Source of the DNA: UBA4416 sp040387475
GTDB lineage: Bacteria > Bacteroidota > Bacteroidia > B-17B0 > Aurantibacillaceae
Assembly (NCBI GenBank): GCA_040387475.1
Contig: JAZKDT010000017.1
Coordinates: 14,334 to 78,333, forward strand
Length of the DNA stretch: 64,000 nucleotides
Direction: 5' to 3'
The notes beneath the pieces are model-generated. The model saw only the letters and a list, made by a program, of their open reading frames with translations. It searched no databases and was not told where the DNA came from. A program made the position numbers and the translations under genes. Below, piece by piece: positions 18,301-26,129 of this stretch; position 1 is the stretch's first letter; each line of letters begins with the position of its first letter.

Positions 18301-18919
18301 AAGATTTATTATTTACGGTGAACTGAAAAGGGGCTGTTTTCTCAAAATAAGTTTGGTGAAAAAGGATACGTTCAGTCCCGTTTGTAATAATAGTAGGCTT
18401 AACAATAAAAATTAACAGCATAAGAACAAGCGGGGGCAAAGCAAATTTTAGATATTGCCGGTTCTCATTTAAATTGATAGCAGATGTGAATGGAATAGGT
18501 TTTAATTCTTCCATTTTTTGATTAATACTCGCCGTTAATAGATCGGGAGATAAAATAGAACCGGAATTGCGCTGCAATTGTAAAGTGTTTAGTAATTTAT
18601 CATTAATGTTGCTAAAATGAGTTCCAACAATATGAGCAGCCTCGTCGTATGAAATGATAGCGCCTAGTTTATTTAATTTTAATACCGGAATTATAATGAA
18701 GCGTGTCATTACAAAGCCACTCACCAATAAAAATAAATAAAATAAAATAGTGCGGGTAGTTGTTCCGAACTCCGCAAAATATTCAGCAACAACCAAAAAT
18801 AAAAAGGCGGCTACCAGTAATCCGCTCGTATATAATAACCCTTTTACAAGTTGGTTCTTATAATACTTACGAATGAATTGATCGAGTTTTAAGATCAGTA
18901 TGTTTTGTTGTGAGGCCAA
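15299..18919 (-). CDS. DUF4175-family large membrane protein with charged coiled coils
   Basis: The 1206-aa protein has two N-terminal membrane helices (about residues 25-47 and 55-78) and a third near 165-180 (LPPLVLMLLIFIVKP). A beta-rich periplasmic-type domain with Ig-like strands follows to about residue 490. Residues about 500-850 are long Lys/Glu/Gln coiled coils, and about 970-1060 is a Pro/Gly/Gln/Lys repeat. Bacteroidota DUF4175 proteins share this layout; their role is unknown. Translation apparently starts at TTG 18919, giving ASQQNILILKLDQFIRKYYK; no upstream ATG fits. A TAAATTTG box lies 16 nt before it. Confidence 0.8.
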   Translation of the reverse strand: MASQQNILILKLDQFIRKYYKNQLVKGLLYTSGLLVAAFLFLVVAEYFAEFGTTTRTILFYLFLLVSGFVMTRFIIIPVLKLNKLGAIISYDEAAHIVGTHFSNINDKLLNTLQLQRNSGSILSPDLLTASINQKMEELKPIPFTSAINLNENRQYLKFALPPLVLMLLIFIVKPTIITNGTERILFHQTYFEKTAPFQFTVNNKSLEAIQQQDYLLEVKLNGNEIPNEVFVLVDGVEHKMEKVNNVNYTYTFKNVQKDQDFVFMAAGFNSKSYELKVLPKPMLMKFDIQLSYPAYLNKKNETVSNMGDMQIPQGTKMQWVFHTKNTDQIFLNFADTLVDISRSSENEFAFSKRMMQSMSYSIKTMNHFLTRNPDSVNYSINVVPDQSPAIDVSEKLDSLNAQNIYFSGTVKDDYGFTRLTFKYTHYTQDSTGKAILKSGEQVMGIDKQRITQPYYYFLDASKFELLPGDKIEYFFEVWDNDGVTGSKSAKTRTMLFKAPTIDEMNEATDKNNSEIKKDLEDGAKKAKDLQKEINDLSKKLTEKKQMGYEEKKKLEDILKKQNELKNKIEESKQENKLNNQQQQENQQMDESLLEKQKQLEQLFENIMTPEMKKLFDELNKMLDKLDKNQVQQKLEELKLSNKDMEKELDRTLEAFKQMEVEQKLQQAIDKLDELKNKEDALKKETEGNKGKEETKGKEVTKENPDGKDKKDENKSDPKDSKDENKDSKDKADDKKESTNKELEKKQDELNKQFDELKKDMKEMQEKNAALESPNDIPKTEEKQNEISKEMENSSEQLNQNNKKNASKSQKQASDKMEEMKQQMQQAMEKMEKEEQEEDMQAVRQILENLLNLSFAQEDLMGQLAKLKSDNPQYLKITQTQKKLQDDSKIIEDSLLAISKRQPAISAVVNREISAIHMNMGKAVGSLAERMQADAQIRMQYSMTSINNLALLLNESLEQMQKEAKAAKEAKPGNGACKKPGKGQKPSQSTKPGDGKPSMQSMKQMQQKLNDQLAELKKQLEQGQKPGGQKPGDKPGQKPGGQKPGGQGGMGQQGGQKGMMPGQQGQGMSEQLAKMAAQQEALRRQMQQMMDKIKKEGGSNPGGNIADMMEQTEKDIVNRQISQETMKRQQDIITKLLESEKAEREREQDEQRKSNEAKNQVLSNPTQFLEYKRLREKELELLNTVSPSLTPYYKQKVNEYFNSVNK
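15784..15854 (-). repeat. In-gene tandem repeat encoding PGQKPGG units
   Basis: About five imperfect 12-18-nt units (minus-strand consensus GGACAAAAACCCGG) encode alternating QKPGG and DKPG motifs within the DUF4175 gene. Units keep the reading frame, so copy-number change would alter only linker length. Confidence 0.75.
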
Positions 18920-18935
18920 GGAAAGGTATTTACAC

Positions 18936-18943
18936 CAAATTTA
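18936..18943 (-). promoter_or_regulatory. Bacteroidota -7 box for the DUF4175-ATPase-ybeY operon
   Basis: The minus strand reads TAAATTTG, an exact TAnnTTTG match, 16 nt upstream of the TTG start codon. It follows the dxs terminator hairpin closely and supports the unusual start. Confidence 0.5.
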
Positions 18944-18983
18944 GCGAAAACAAAGGAGGATTAAAATAAAATTTCTGTTAAAT

Positions 18984-19020
18984 AAAAATGCGGCTTAAAT
19001 CCTTTTTAAGCCGCATTTTT
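18984..19020 (-). terminator. Rho-independent terminator after dxs
   Basis: A perfect 16-bp stem (left arm AAAAATGCGGCTTAAA, right arm TTTAAGCCGCATTTTT) surrounds a short TCCT-type loop. T-runs on both strands would let it work in either direction. It lies 18 nt beyond the dxs stop. Confidence 0.88.
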
Positions 19021-19037
19021 TGTACGATAAGCAGAAA

Positions 19038-20987
19038 TTATCCAACCTTAACTTCCTTTTTCTCTTTCAGTATCTCTAAAACTTCGTTATGAATCTGTTC
19101 AACAGAAAAACCGCATTCCTGGTACAATTCATTTGGTTCTCCATGTTCAATGAATTTATCCGGAATACCCAAGCGTTTAACCTGCGCGCTATAGTTATGA
19201 TCAGCCATAAATTCTATGACAGCGCTTCCTACACCCCCAACAATGGTTCCATCTTCAATAGTAATTATTTTTTTATAACGGGAGAATACTTCGTGTAACA
19301 TTACCTCGTCGATTGGTTTAGCAAAACGCAAATCGTAATGGGCCACTGTTATTCCTTCTTGCTCCAATTTTTCAATAGCTTTTGCCGCAAAGTTTCCAGG
19401 GTGACCTAATGATAAAATGGCTACTTCTTTCCCATCTTTCAATTTTCGGCCTTTACCAATTTCTATTTTTTTGAATGGAGTTTTCCAGTTAACCATCACG
19501 CCATTACCACGTGGGTAACGGATACTGAATGGACCGGTTATTTCATCTAATTGCGCAGTATACATCAAATTACGAAGTTCTTCTTCATTCATTGGCGCAC
19601 TCACAATCATGTTAGGGATACAGCGAAAATAAGGAATATCGAAAGCTCCATGATGCGTTGGTCCATCTGCGCCGGCAATACCCCCTCTATCTAAACACAA
19701 TACAACTTTTAAATTTTGTAATGCTACATCATGTACTACCTGATCATAGGCACGCTGCATAAACGAAGAGTAAATATTGCAGTAGGGGATCATGCCCTGA
19801 GTGGCCAATCCAGCACTAAATGTTACCGCATGCTGTTCGGCAATACCTACGTCAAAAGCCCTATACGGCATAGCTTTCATCATAATATTTAATGAGCAGC
19901 CTGAGGGCATAGCGGGTGTGATACCCATGATTTTTTTATTTTGTTCAGCCAACTCAACAATGGTATGTCCAAAAACATCCTGGTATTTAGGTGGCTGGGG
20001 TTCTTTTGGAACCACTTTAATGATCTCACCCGTATCTTTATTGAATAAACCCGGTGAATGCCAAACGGTTTCGTTCCCTTCTTCCGAAAATTTATAACCC
20101 TTTCCTTTTTTAGTTAATACGTGTAATAATTTCGGGCCGGGAATATCTTTCAGGTCGGCCATGATCTTGGTCAAACGAACTACGTCATGCCCATCAACCG
20201 GACCAAAATAACGGAACTTTAACGATTCGAATAAATTACTTTGTTTTAATAAAGATGTTTTAACCGCATTCTCTAACTTAGAAGCTATTTCCTGGGCATT
20301 CGGCCCAAATTTGCTGATCTTTCCCAGAAGATCCCAAACTTTATCTTTTGTTTTATTGTAAGTATGAGACGTAGTGATGTCTGTTAAATAATCACGTAAA
20401 GCACCCACGTTAGGGTCGATGCTCATGCAATTATCATTTAGCACCACCAATAAATTGCTGTTAGAAATGCCTGCATGGTTTAAAGCTTCAAATGCCTGGC
20501 CGGCTGTCATAGATCCATCACCAATAACAGCAATATGTTGTTTATCTTTTAATCCTTTGTATTGGCTTGCAACTGCCATCCCTAATGCGCCGCCAATGGA
20601 AGTAGAGGAATGTCCCACACCAAACGTATCGTATTCACTTTCTGACCGTTTGGGGAAACCGCTAATGCCTTTATAAACACGGTTTGTATGAAAAATATCT
20701 CTACGCCCGGTGATGATTTTATGTCCGTATGCCTGGTGACCTACATCCCAAACCAATTGATCGTAAGGAGTATTAAAAACATAATGTAGTGCCGTAGTAA
20801 GTTCTACAACGCCTAAAGATGCACCAAAGTGGCCCCCTTTTACAGATACAATATCAATAATGAACTGACGTAATTCAGCACAGAATTGTTCTAATTGATC
20901 TTCTTTTAATTTTTTAAGATCGGCCGGTGAGTTAACCTCTGCCAATAATTTCCCGGGAATTACACCTGAACCTTTAACGATTTCCAT
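19038..20987 (-). CDS. dxs: 1-deoxy-D-xylulose-5-phosphate synthase
   Basis: A full-length 649-aa transketolase-type enzyme. It has the thiamine-diphosphate motif (GDGSMTAGQAFEALNHAG ... NDNCMSI), the HHxFG-equivalent region WDVGHQAYGHKI, the central Glu loop DVGIAEQHAVTFSAGLA and the C-terminal IEDGTIVGGVGSAV. It condenses pyruvate with glyceraldehyde-3-phosphate to open the MEP isoprenoid pathway. The gene is a single transcription unit, with a TATCTTTG box 5 nt before the ATG and a strong hairpin after the stop. Confidence 0.97.
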   Translation of the reverse strand: MEIVKGSGVIPGKLLAEVNSPADLKKLKEDQLEQFCAELRQFIIDIVSVKGGHFGASLGVVELTTALHYVFNTPYDQLVWDVGHQAYGHKIITGRRDIFHTNRVYKGISGFPKRSESEYDTFGVGHSSTSIGGALGMAVASQYKGLKDKQHIAVIGDGSMTAGQAFEALNHAGISNSNLLVVLNDNCMSIDPNVGALRDYLTDITTSHTYNKTKDKVWDLLGKISKFGPNAQEIASKLENAVKTSLLKQSNLFESLKFRYFGPVDGHDVVRLTKIMADLKDIPGPKLLHVLTKKGKGYKFSEEGNETVWHSPGLFNKDTGEIIKVVPKEPQPPKYQDVFGHTIVELAEQNKKIMGITPAMPSGCSLNIMMKAMPYRAFDVGIAEQHAVTFSAGLATQGMIPYCNIYSSFMQRAYDQVVHDVALQNLKVVLCLDRGGIAGADGPTHHGAFDIPYFRCIPNMIVSAPMNEEELRNLMYTAQLDEITGPFSIRYPRGNGVMVNWKTPFKKIEIGKGRKLKDGKEVAILSLGHPGNFAAKAIEKLEQEGITVAHYDLRFAKPIDEVMLHEVFSRYKKIITIEDGTIVGGVGSAVIEFMADHNYSAQVKRLGIPDKFIEHGEPNELYQECGFSVEQIHNEVLEILKEKKEVKVG

Positions 20988-20992
20988 TATAA

Positions 20993-21000
20993 CAAAGATA
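20993..21000 (-). promoter_or_regulatory. Bacteroidota -7 box for dxs
   Basis: The minus strand reads TATCTTTG with only TTATA between it and the ATG. The transcript should start at or next to the initiation codon, i.e. be leaderless. No -33 TTG is seen at the expected spacing. Confidence 0.55.
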
Positions 21001-21120
21001 AACTATTTTATGTATTGTAAAAACGCTTTTTTCCATTTGTTATTATAAATCAGGTAGTTAACAAACGTTAAACAATACGTTCTAAAAATAGTTTTAGAAT
21101 AGTTAATATTACATTCATCT

Positions 21121-22992
21121 ATGCCCTTATTAAAAAAGTATATCCATGTTATTCAGTTTATAAAGGAGGTACGTTCACTTTCCTCGATCAGTGATCCTGA
21201 ATTTAACCAAAAACTTCAGGAACTGGTTTTAAAGAAATCAGTAAACGAAGATTTTAAGTTGGAACTTACTGAGTTTTGTTATTTTACATTAGACAACGCC
21301 TTTTTTGTAAACGCTTTCGCAGATTATGGCATTTTATCTGATAGAGGATTTTTTCCCGAAATTTATATAAGATTCAAGCATAAAATTTTGCCGGCTAATT
21401 CGGGTAAGGATGAACTCCATCACTTTTTAAATTTTTTATTTTCCAAACCGAATGACTACGAATGGTTGGAAAGAATAAATTATTCGAGTTGGGAGATAAT
21501 TACAAAATTTATAGATACTGATCAGCTGGCTTTTCATTCCGAGAAATTGACCCATCAAATTCATAATGCCATTATCATATTATGTCATCGCTTAACGTCA
21601 ATTGGTATTGATCCATACCTGGTAAATAAATTGCCGAAATTTGATGATAGCGATTCCCCCTTTTTCGAATTAAATCATCAGGTATCTATATTTGTAAAAA
21701 AACACGTTGCCGATCAGGTATTGGATATTAATCCGGAGGAATTAACAAGTGTTGTAAATAGTATTGATAGGGCTGAAAGTTTATTTAATGAAATTCAGAA
21801 TAAAAAAGATGAAATAGGCACCAGCTTGCATTTAACTTTTTTGTTGATACGGGCGCGACAACACATCGGACGAATAAGATTGCTACTTGATTTATTTACC
21901 ACAACACAAGAGAGTAATAAAGTGCTTACTATTTCTCATTTAGTGAGCGATCTGGTAAAAGCCGAGAAAACAAAAAACAGCATTCGCAGTTTGATTAAAG
22001 AAAACACAAATTTATTGGCTTACAGAATCGTAAGTCACACTTCGGAAAAAGGCGAAAACTACATTGGCTTTTCAAAATCGGAAAATCGGAAGTTGTTTGG
22101 GTCGGCGATGGGAGGAGGTTTAATCGTAGTATTTTTAGTTTTTATCAAGCATTATATTCATGCGCTGGAACTCTCTTTGTTTTTTGAGGGTATATTGTTT
22201 GGAATAAATTATGGCTTTGGTTTTGTACTGATGCATTTACTGCATTTGACGCTTGCAACAAAACAACCGTCGATGACAGCCTCTTACATTGCCGAGAGTA
22301 TTGACAATGCCAGCGATTCAAGTAAAAAGCCATGGTTAATGTTTAAGCAAATTATCAGGAGCCAGTTTGTTTCTCTTATCGGGAATTTAGTGGTGGTATT
22401 GCCGTTGTGTTTTTTAGCAGCATGGGCACTCAATCATTATTTTGCTTATGCTGTATTTGATTCGGAAACTGCTGAAAAGCAATTGTATTCAAATCACCCT
22501 TTCTATAGCGCATCATTAATATATGCTTGTATCACGGGCGTATTTTTGTCTTTATCGGGAATTGTTATTGGTTACATTGATAACAAAGTGGTTTATTCGG
22601 AGATAGCCCAAAGGATTGTAAAGCATCCAAAATTGGGAAAGTATACAGAGGCCAAAAGAAAGATAATAGCAGCGTTTACGCAGCGAAATCTGGGCGGTAT
22701 TTTAGGGAATTTGTTTTTAGGTTTTTGTTTGGGAATGGCAGGCAACTTAGGAAAATTCATTGGTATCCCATTCGACATAAGGCACATTACTATTTCGGCG
22801 GGTAATTTTGGAATTTCTATGGGAAGTGGTGATACTTATCCGATAGATTTGGTGGTCACTATTTTTATAGGCGTTATTCTGATTGGTTTGATTAATATTG
22901 CCTCGAGTTTTTTAATTTCCTTCACTGTGGCCTGTCGTTCCAGAAGCTTATCGCTAAAACAATCTTTAAAGATTTTATTCGGAGTTTATTAA
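21121..22992 (+). CDS. COG4389 'site-specific recombinase' (Gcr-like) polytopic membrane protein
   Basis: A 623-aa protein. The N-terminal 310 residues are helical and soluble. From about 325 onward there are six or so membrane helices (GSAMGGGLIVVFLVFIKHYI; GILFGINYGFGFVLMHLLH; LIGNLVVVLPLCFLAAWAL; ASLIYACITGVFLSLSGIV; LVVTIFIGVILIGLINIAS). The block LATKQPSMTASYIA is the family signature as I recall it. Databases name this family site-specific recombinase, from a gonococcal gene, but the sequence shows no recombinase catalytic residues and is a membrane protein; true function is unknown. It is transcribed divergently from dxs. Confidence 0.75.
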   Translation: MPLLKKYIHVIQFIKEVRSLSSISDPEFNQKLQELVLKKSVNEDFKLELTEFCYFTLDNAFFVNAFADYGILSDRGFFPEIYIRFKHKILPANSGKDELHHFLNFLFSKPNDYEWLERINYSSWEIITKFIDTDQLAFHSEKLTHQIHNAIIILCHRLTSIGIDPYLVNKLPKFDDSDSPFFELNHQVSIFVKKHVADQVLDINPEELTSVVNSIDRAESLFNEIQNKKDEIGTSLHLTFLLIRARQHIGRIRLLLDLFTTTQESNKVLTISHLVSDLVKAEKTKNSIRSLIKENTNLLAYRIVSHTSEKGENYIGFSKSENRKLFGSAMGGGLIVVFLVFIKHYIHALELSLFFEGILFGINYGFGFVLMHLLHLTLATKQPSMTASYIAESIDNASDSSKKPWLMFKQIIRSQFVSLIGNLVVVLPLCFLAAWALNHYFAYAVFDSETAEKQLYSNHPFYSASLIYACITGVFLSLSGIVIGYIDNKVVYSEIAQRIVKHPKLGKYTEAKRKIIAAFTQRNLGGILGNLFLGFCLGMAGNLGKFIGIPFDIRHITISAGNFGISMGSGDTYPIDLVVTIFIGVILIGLINIASSFLISFTVACRSRSLSLKQSLKILFGVY

Positions 22993-23001
22993 ACGCTTAT
23001 T

Positions 23002-23385
23002 TTATTTATTTAATTCTTTTTCTTCTATTTTGGCTTCTATTCCTTCTTTTTTAATATTGGTTCTGATCAGAAAAAAAAGACTCATGTAAATGTTTGCGAT
23101 CCAAACCAAGGCAAATTCCGATAAAATATATCCCCGCCAGTCATTGAGAAGAAGTTTAAAGTGAGCTATTATCAAAACAAAAATGGTAACGTAAAAACTG
23201 AAACAATATTCGCAGGTGAATATGTAAAAGAATTTTCTCATTAATAGTGTTTTTCTTTCTACACTACACTTTTGGCAATATTCCCTTGGCTCCCTGAAAA
23301 TTTCTTCATGCGTTACTATCCAGGCAATACAGGATATAGGTATTGGTAAAATAAAAAGCCATATGAGTTGATGGGTAAGACTCAT
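23002..23385 (-). CDS. Small membrane protein with paired CxxC motifs
   Basis: A 127-aa protein with three hydrophobic helices (about residues 6-24, 58-77 and 89-108). Between the first two lie CQKC (about 38-41) and CEYC (about 59-62). These could bind a zinc or act as a redox pair on the cytosolic face. The second motif sits in FTCEYCFSFYVT, reminiscent of DUF1360-type proteins. No firm family assignment. It is 9 nt from the convergent recombinase-family gene stop and 33 nt downstream of selD, with which it may be co-transcribed. Confidence 0.6.
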   Translation of the reverse strand: MSLTHQLIWLFILPIPISCIAWIVTHEEIFREPREYCQKCSVERKTLLMRKFFYIFTCEYCFSFYVTIFVLIIAHFKLLLNDWRGYILSEFALVWIANIYMSLFFLIRTNIKKEGIEAKIEEKELNK

Positions 23386-23418
23386 GCTTTTTTACCATAA
23401 AATCCCGTGCCATAAAAA

Positions 23419-24447
23419 CTATAGGAAAATAATCTGTTTGTCCTGTCTGGAAGTGAGTTTGCCAATTTTAGCAAAGAATTGTTGTTGTGAATTTAAGAAT
23501 TCATCTATTTCTCTTTCATGTGAAGGATCAACACTGAATAATAATCCGCCTGACGTTTGCGGATCGCAGTAAAAAATAAAATCCAGATCGGTCATTCCGG
23601 CAATATGTTTCGACTGATCGTTATAATTGCGTGTGGTGTTATCAGGAAATACAAATTGTTTAGCGAAGTCTTTGGCCGCCTCCATGATAGGAAGTTTTTC
23701 TTTTTTTATACTCGCAGATAAATTACTTCCACTTAACATTTCTAACAAATGGCCGGTAAATCCGAATCCTGTGATGTCGGTCATGGCATTCACGTATGGT
23801 AAATTCCCCAATTGTTCGCCTATTGAGTTTAATGTTGTTGATTGATCAAGCAACAACTTATACTGGTCGGGAACCAATAAACCTCTTTTTAGGGCGGTAC
23901 TTAAAATGCCAATACCCAAAGGTTTGGTCATGTATAAAATATCATGTTCTTTAACGGTATTATTCTTTTTGATATGTTGCTTTTTAACAATGCCGGTGAC
24001 TGCTAACCCAAATAGAGGCTCCTGGGTATCTACACTATGGCCACCCGCTAAAGGTATTCCTGCCTTTGTGCAAATTTCCTGCGCGCCTTTAATTACCTGC
24101 CGGGCAATTGCAGTTGATATTTTTTCAACCGGCCAGCCTAAAATAGCAACGGCCATTAAGGGTTTTCCACCCATCGCGTAAATGTCGCTTATGGCATTAC
24201 AGGCTGAAATCTTTCCAAAATCAAAAGCGTCATCAACAATGGGGGTGAAAAAATCAGTGGTACTGATAATGCAATTGTCCTGATCCATTTCATATATAGC
24301 CGCATCATCTTTCGTTTCATTTCCTATTAACAAATTTTTGAAAATGATATCCTGTTTACAGCCGCTTAAAATTTCTTCTAATACGGCCGGCGCAATTTTA
24401 CAGCCGCAACCCGATGCTTTACTGAACTGTGTAAGTTTTACTGACAT
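23419..24447 (-). CDS. selD: Selenide, water dikinase
   Basis: The 342-aa protein opens with SVKLTQFSKASGCGCKIAP, in which C14 and K17 align with the catalytic Cys17 and Lys20 of the E. coli enzyme. The active site is Cys, not selenocysteine. The AIR-synthase-like fold shows DDAAIYEMDQD, the GGKPLMAVAILGWP stretch and a C-terminal CDPQTSGGLLFSV. It makes selenophosphate from selenide and ATP. It begins one base after the mnmH stop, so the pair forms a tight operon that supplies Se for tRNA modification. Confidence 0.95.
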   Translation of the reverse strand: MSVKLTQFSKASGCGCKIAPAVLEEILSGCKQDIIFKNLLIGNETKDDAAIYEMDQDNCIISTTDFFTPIVDDAFDFGKISACNAISDIYAMGGKPLMAVAILGWPVEKISTAIARQVIKGAQEICTKAGIPLAGGHSVDTQEPLFGLAVTGIVKKQHIKKNNTVKEHDILYMTKPLGIGILSTALKRGLLVPDQYKLLLDQSTTLNSIGEQLGNLPYVNAMTDITGFGFTGHLLEMLSGSNLSASIKKEKLPIMEAAKDFAKQFVFPDNTTRNYNDQSKHIAGMTDLDFIFYCDPQTSGGLLFSVDPSHEREIDEFLNSQQQFFAKIGKLTSRQDKQIIFL

Positions 24448-24448
24448 G

Positions 24449-25477
24449 TTAATTTATGGTATCTATAACGTTTTTCACTTTTAGTGCATTTACCGCAGCA
24501 TCAATTGTATCGGATGATATATAAATGATGGGCTGTTTTTTTCGGGCGTAACTAAATTCATACGCTCTGTCGTAATATAGCAACGATAAGCGGGCTACCT
24601 CAGCTAAATTTCCTTCGTCTAAATACTGTAAACAAAGTTTTGTGTTTTGTGGGCCCAGCTGTTGAGCAATTTTTAGGACGCAGAATTTTAGTGCTTCAAT
24701 ATTAACTGTATGATAGTCTTCCACTAATTTTTGTACTCTTAATTCAAAAGGGATTTCAAGTTTGATAATTGTTGTTTGTTTCATTTGTTCCCATAATCCC
24801 TGGGGTATTTTATTAAAACCAATAGCCTGGGATTCGTCTTCTAAAATTATTTTTTGAGCTTTGTTTAAAGTTCTTAATTTCTGAAACAATTCATGCTCGA
24901 ATACTTGTTGTGGGTTTTGCTTTTTTTCATTAATACTTCCAAAAGCCGAGCCTTTGTGATGAGCAATTTTTTCCAGGTCAACGGTTTGAACAAGTAATTT
25001 ATCAAGATGTTTCAGAATATCGGTTTTTCCGCTACCCGTTTTTCCGCCCAATAAAATCAGTTGTTTTTCCTCGGAAAAATAATTGAGTGCATAATTTCTG
25101 AACGCTTTATAACCACCTTTCAGGATACTGGCATTTAAACCTGAGGTATTCATGAGCCATGCAAAACTGTTACTTCGCATCCCGCCTCTGAAACAATACA
25201 CGAAAACTCTTTTTTCTTTCGAAAGGTCCTTCACGTTATTAACGAAAGAAGTCATTTTGGGGGATACTATCTCCAAACCGCGGCTTACAGCCGTATCTTT
25301 TCCCTGCTGCTTAAATAAAGTGCCAATTTCTGCCCTTTCATTATCATCAAATAGCGGAATATTAATCGCGCCAGGTAAATGACCTTTAAAAAATTCTATA
25401 GGTGCCCGTACATCAACGATCAATTCGTTTTTACTGTTTTCTATAAAAAAGTCTACGTCAAGTGCATTTACGGTCAT
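24449..25477 (-). CDS. mnmH: tRNA 2-selenouridine synthase
   Basis: The 342-aa protein has an N-terminal rhodanese domain with the active Cys in VYCFRGGMRS (C95) and a C-terminal P-loop domain with GGKTGSGKTD. The rest of the domain includes HHKGSAFG and DESQAIG. MnmH replaces the sulfur of 2-thiouridine at the tRNA wobble position with selenium, using selenophosphate and a geranyl intermediate. The companion selD follows directly. A TAGTTTCG box, one mismatch from TAnnTTTG, is 5 nt before the ATG. Confidence 0.95.
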   Translation of the reverse strand: MTVNALDVDFFIENSKNELIVDVRAPIEFFKGHLPGAINIPLFDDNERAEIGTLFKQQGKDTAVSRGLEIVSPKMTSFVNNVKDLSKEKRVFVYCFRGGMRSNSFAWLMNTSGLNASILKGGYKAFRNYALNYFSEEKQLILLGGKTGSGKTDILKHLDKLLVQTVDLEKIAHHKGSAFGSINEKKQNPQQVFEHELFQKLRTLNKAQKIILEDESQAIGFNKIPQGLWEQMKQTTIIKLEIPFELRVQKLVEDYHTVNIEALKFCVLKIAQQLGPQNTKLCLQYLDEGNLAEVARLSLLYYDRAYEFSYARKKQPIIYISSDTIDAAVNALKVKNVIDTIN

Positions 25478-25642
25478 TGTTACGAAACTACATTATTTAT
25501 TGAAATGTGACACATTTTAATTCTGGATAATTTCTGTAATAATTTGTTATTAGCCTCCAATTGTTAAAATCTTGTGCGTTAATTCGATAAATAAACTCAA
25601 AAGCATAACTTTTTGTGATTTTTTTTGTATAATATTGTAATA

Positions 25643-26053
25643 ATGAAACTAACTAAACTTTTTTCCCTTGTATTTTTGCTCTTGGCTATTGGAGTTACAA
25701 CTCCTATGATGGCGCAGGTAAAAGGTGGTCGTAAAAAAGAACACCGTAATCAGCGCGGTGGTGGTGGAAAGCTATTTGGAGGGAAAAGTAGAGGAAATGC
25801 GAGTGCTTTTGCAAAGGGAGGACATAAAAAAGGATTTATAGCCCGTATATTCAAAGGGAATAAAAGTGGAAGTGCCTGGGTATATCACAAAACAAAACCA
25901 GGTATTAAACAAAAAAGAGAACAACCTAAATTATTTACACGTAACCGTACCAAAGGCAAACGTTTTACCGACGGAATTATTGCTCAACAAAACAGGCAAC
26001 GTAGCATGAAGAGAGTCAGAGGAAATTCAAGCTTTAGCAAGAAAAAGCACTAA
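25643..26053 (+). CDS. Very basic exported protein, unknown
   Basis: The ATG at 25643 gives 136 residues with a clean signal peptide (MKLTKLFSLVFLLLAIGVTT, then PMMAQ). A TTG 18 nt upstream is possible but spoils the signal. The mature 110 residues are dominated by Lys, Arg, Gly, Gln and Asn (for example KGGRKKEHRNQRGGGGK), with few acidic residues and no Cys. It should be strongly cationic and perhaps binds nucleic acid, LPS or anionic polymers outside the cell; this is inference. A hairpin terminator follows 23 nt after the stop. I do not recognise the family. Confidence 0.7.
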   Translation: MKLTKLFSLVFLLLAIGVTTPMMAQVKGGRKKEHRNQRGGGGKLFGGKSRGNASAFAKGGHKKGFIARIFKGNKSGSAWVYHKTKPGIKQKREQPKLFTRNRTKGKRFTDGIIAQQNRQRSMKRVRGNSSFSKKKH

Positions 26054-26076
26054 ATAGTTTTTAAAACTTTTTAATC

Positions 26077-26105
26077 AATCCCAACTAATCAGTTGGGATT
26101 TTTTA
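26077..26105 (+). terminator. Rho-independent terminator
   Basis: A perfect 10-bp stem AATCCCAACT / AGTTGGGATT with an AATC loop is followed by a T-run. It ends the basic-protein transcript 25 nt before the purD ATG. Confidence 0.9.
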
Positions 26106-26129
26106 TTTTTATGCCTTTAAATATAATCT

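Noticed and set aside
21121..22992. COG4389 'recombinase' as the enzyme that flips the 27.9-kb segment
   Set aside because: The protein is a polytopic membrane protein without recombinase residues and lies 5 kb away; the database name is historical.
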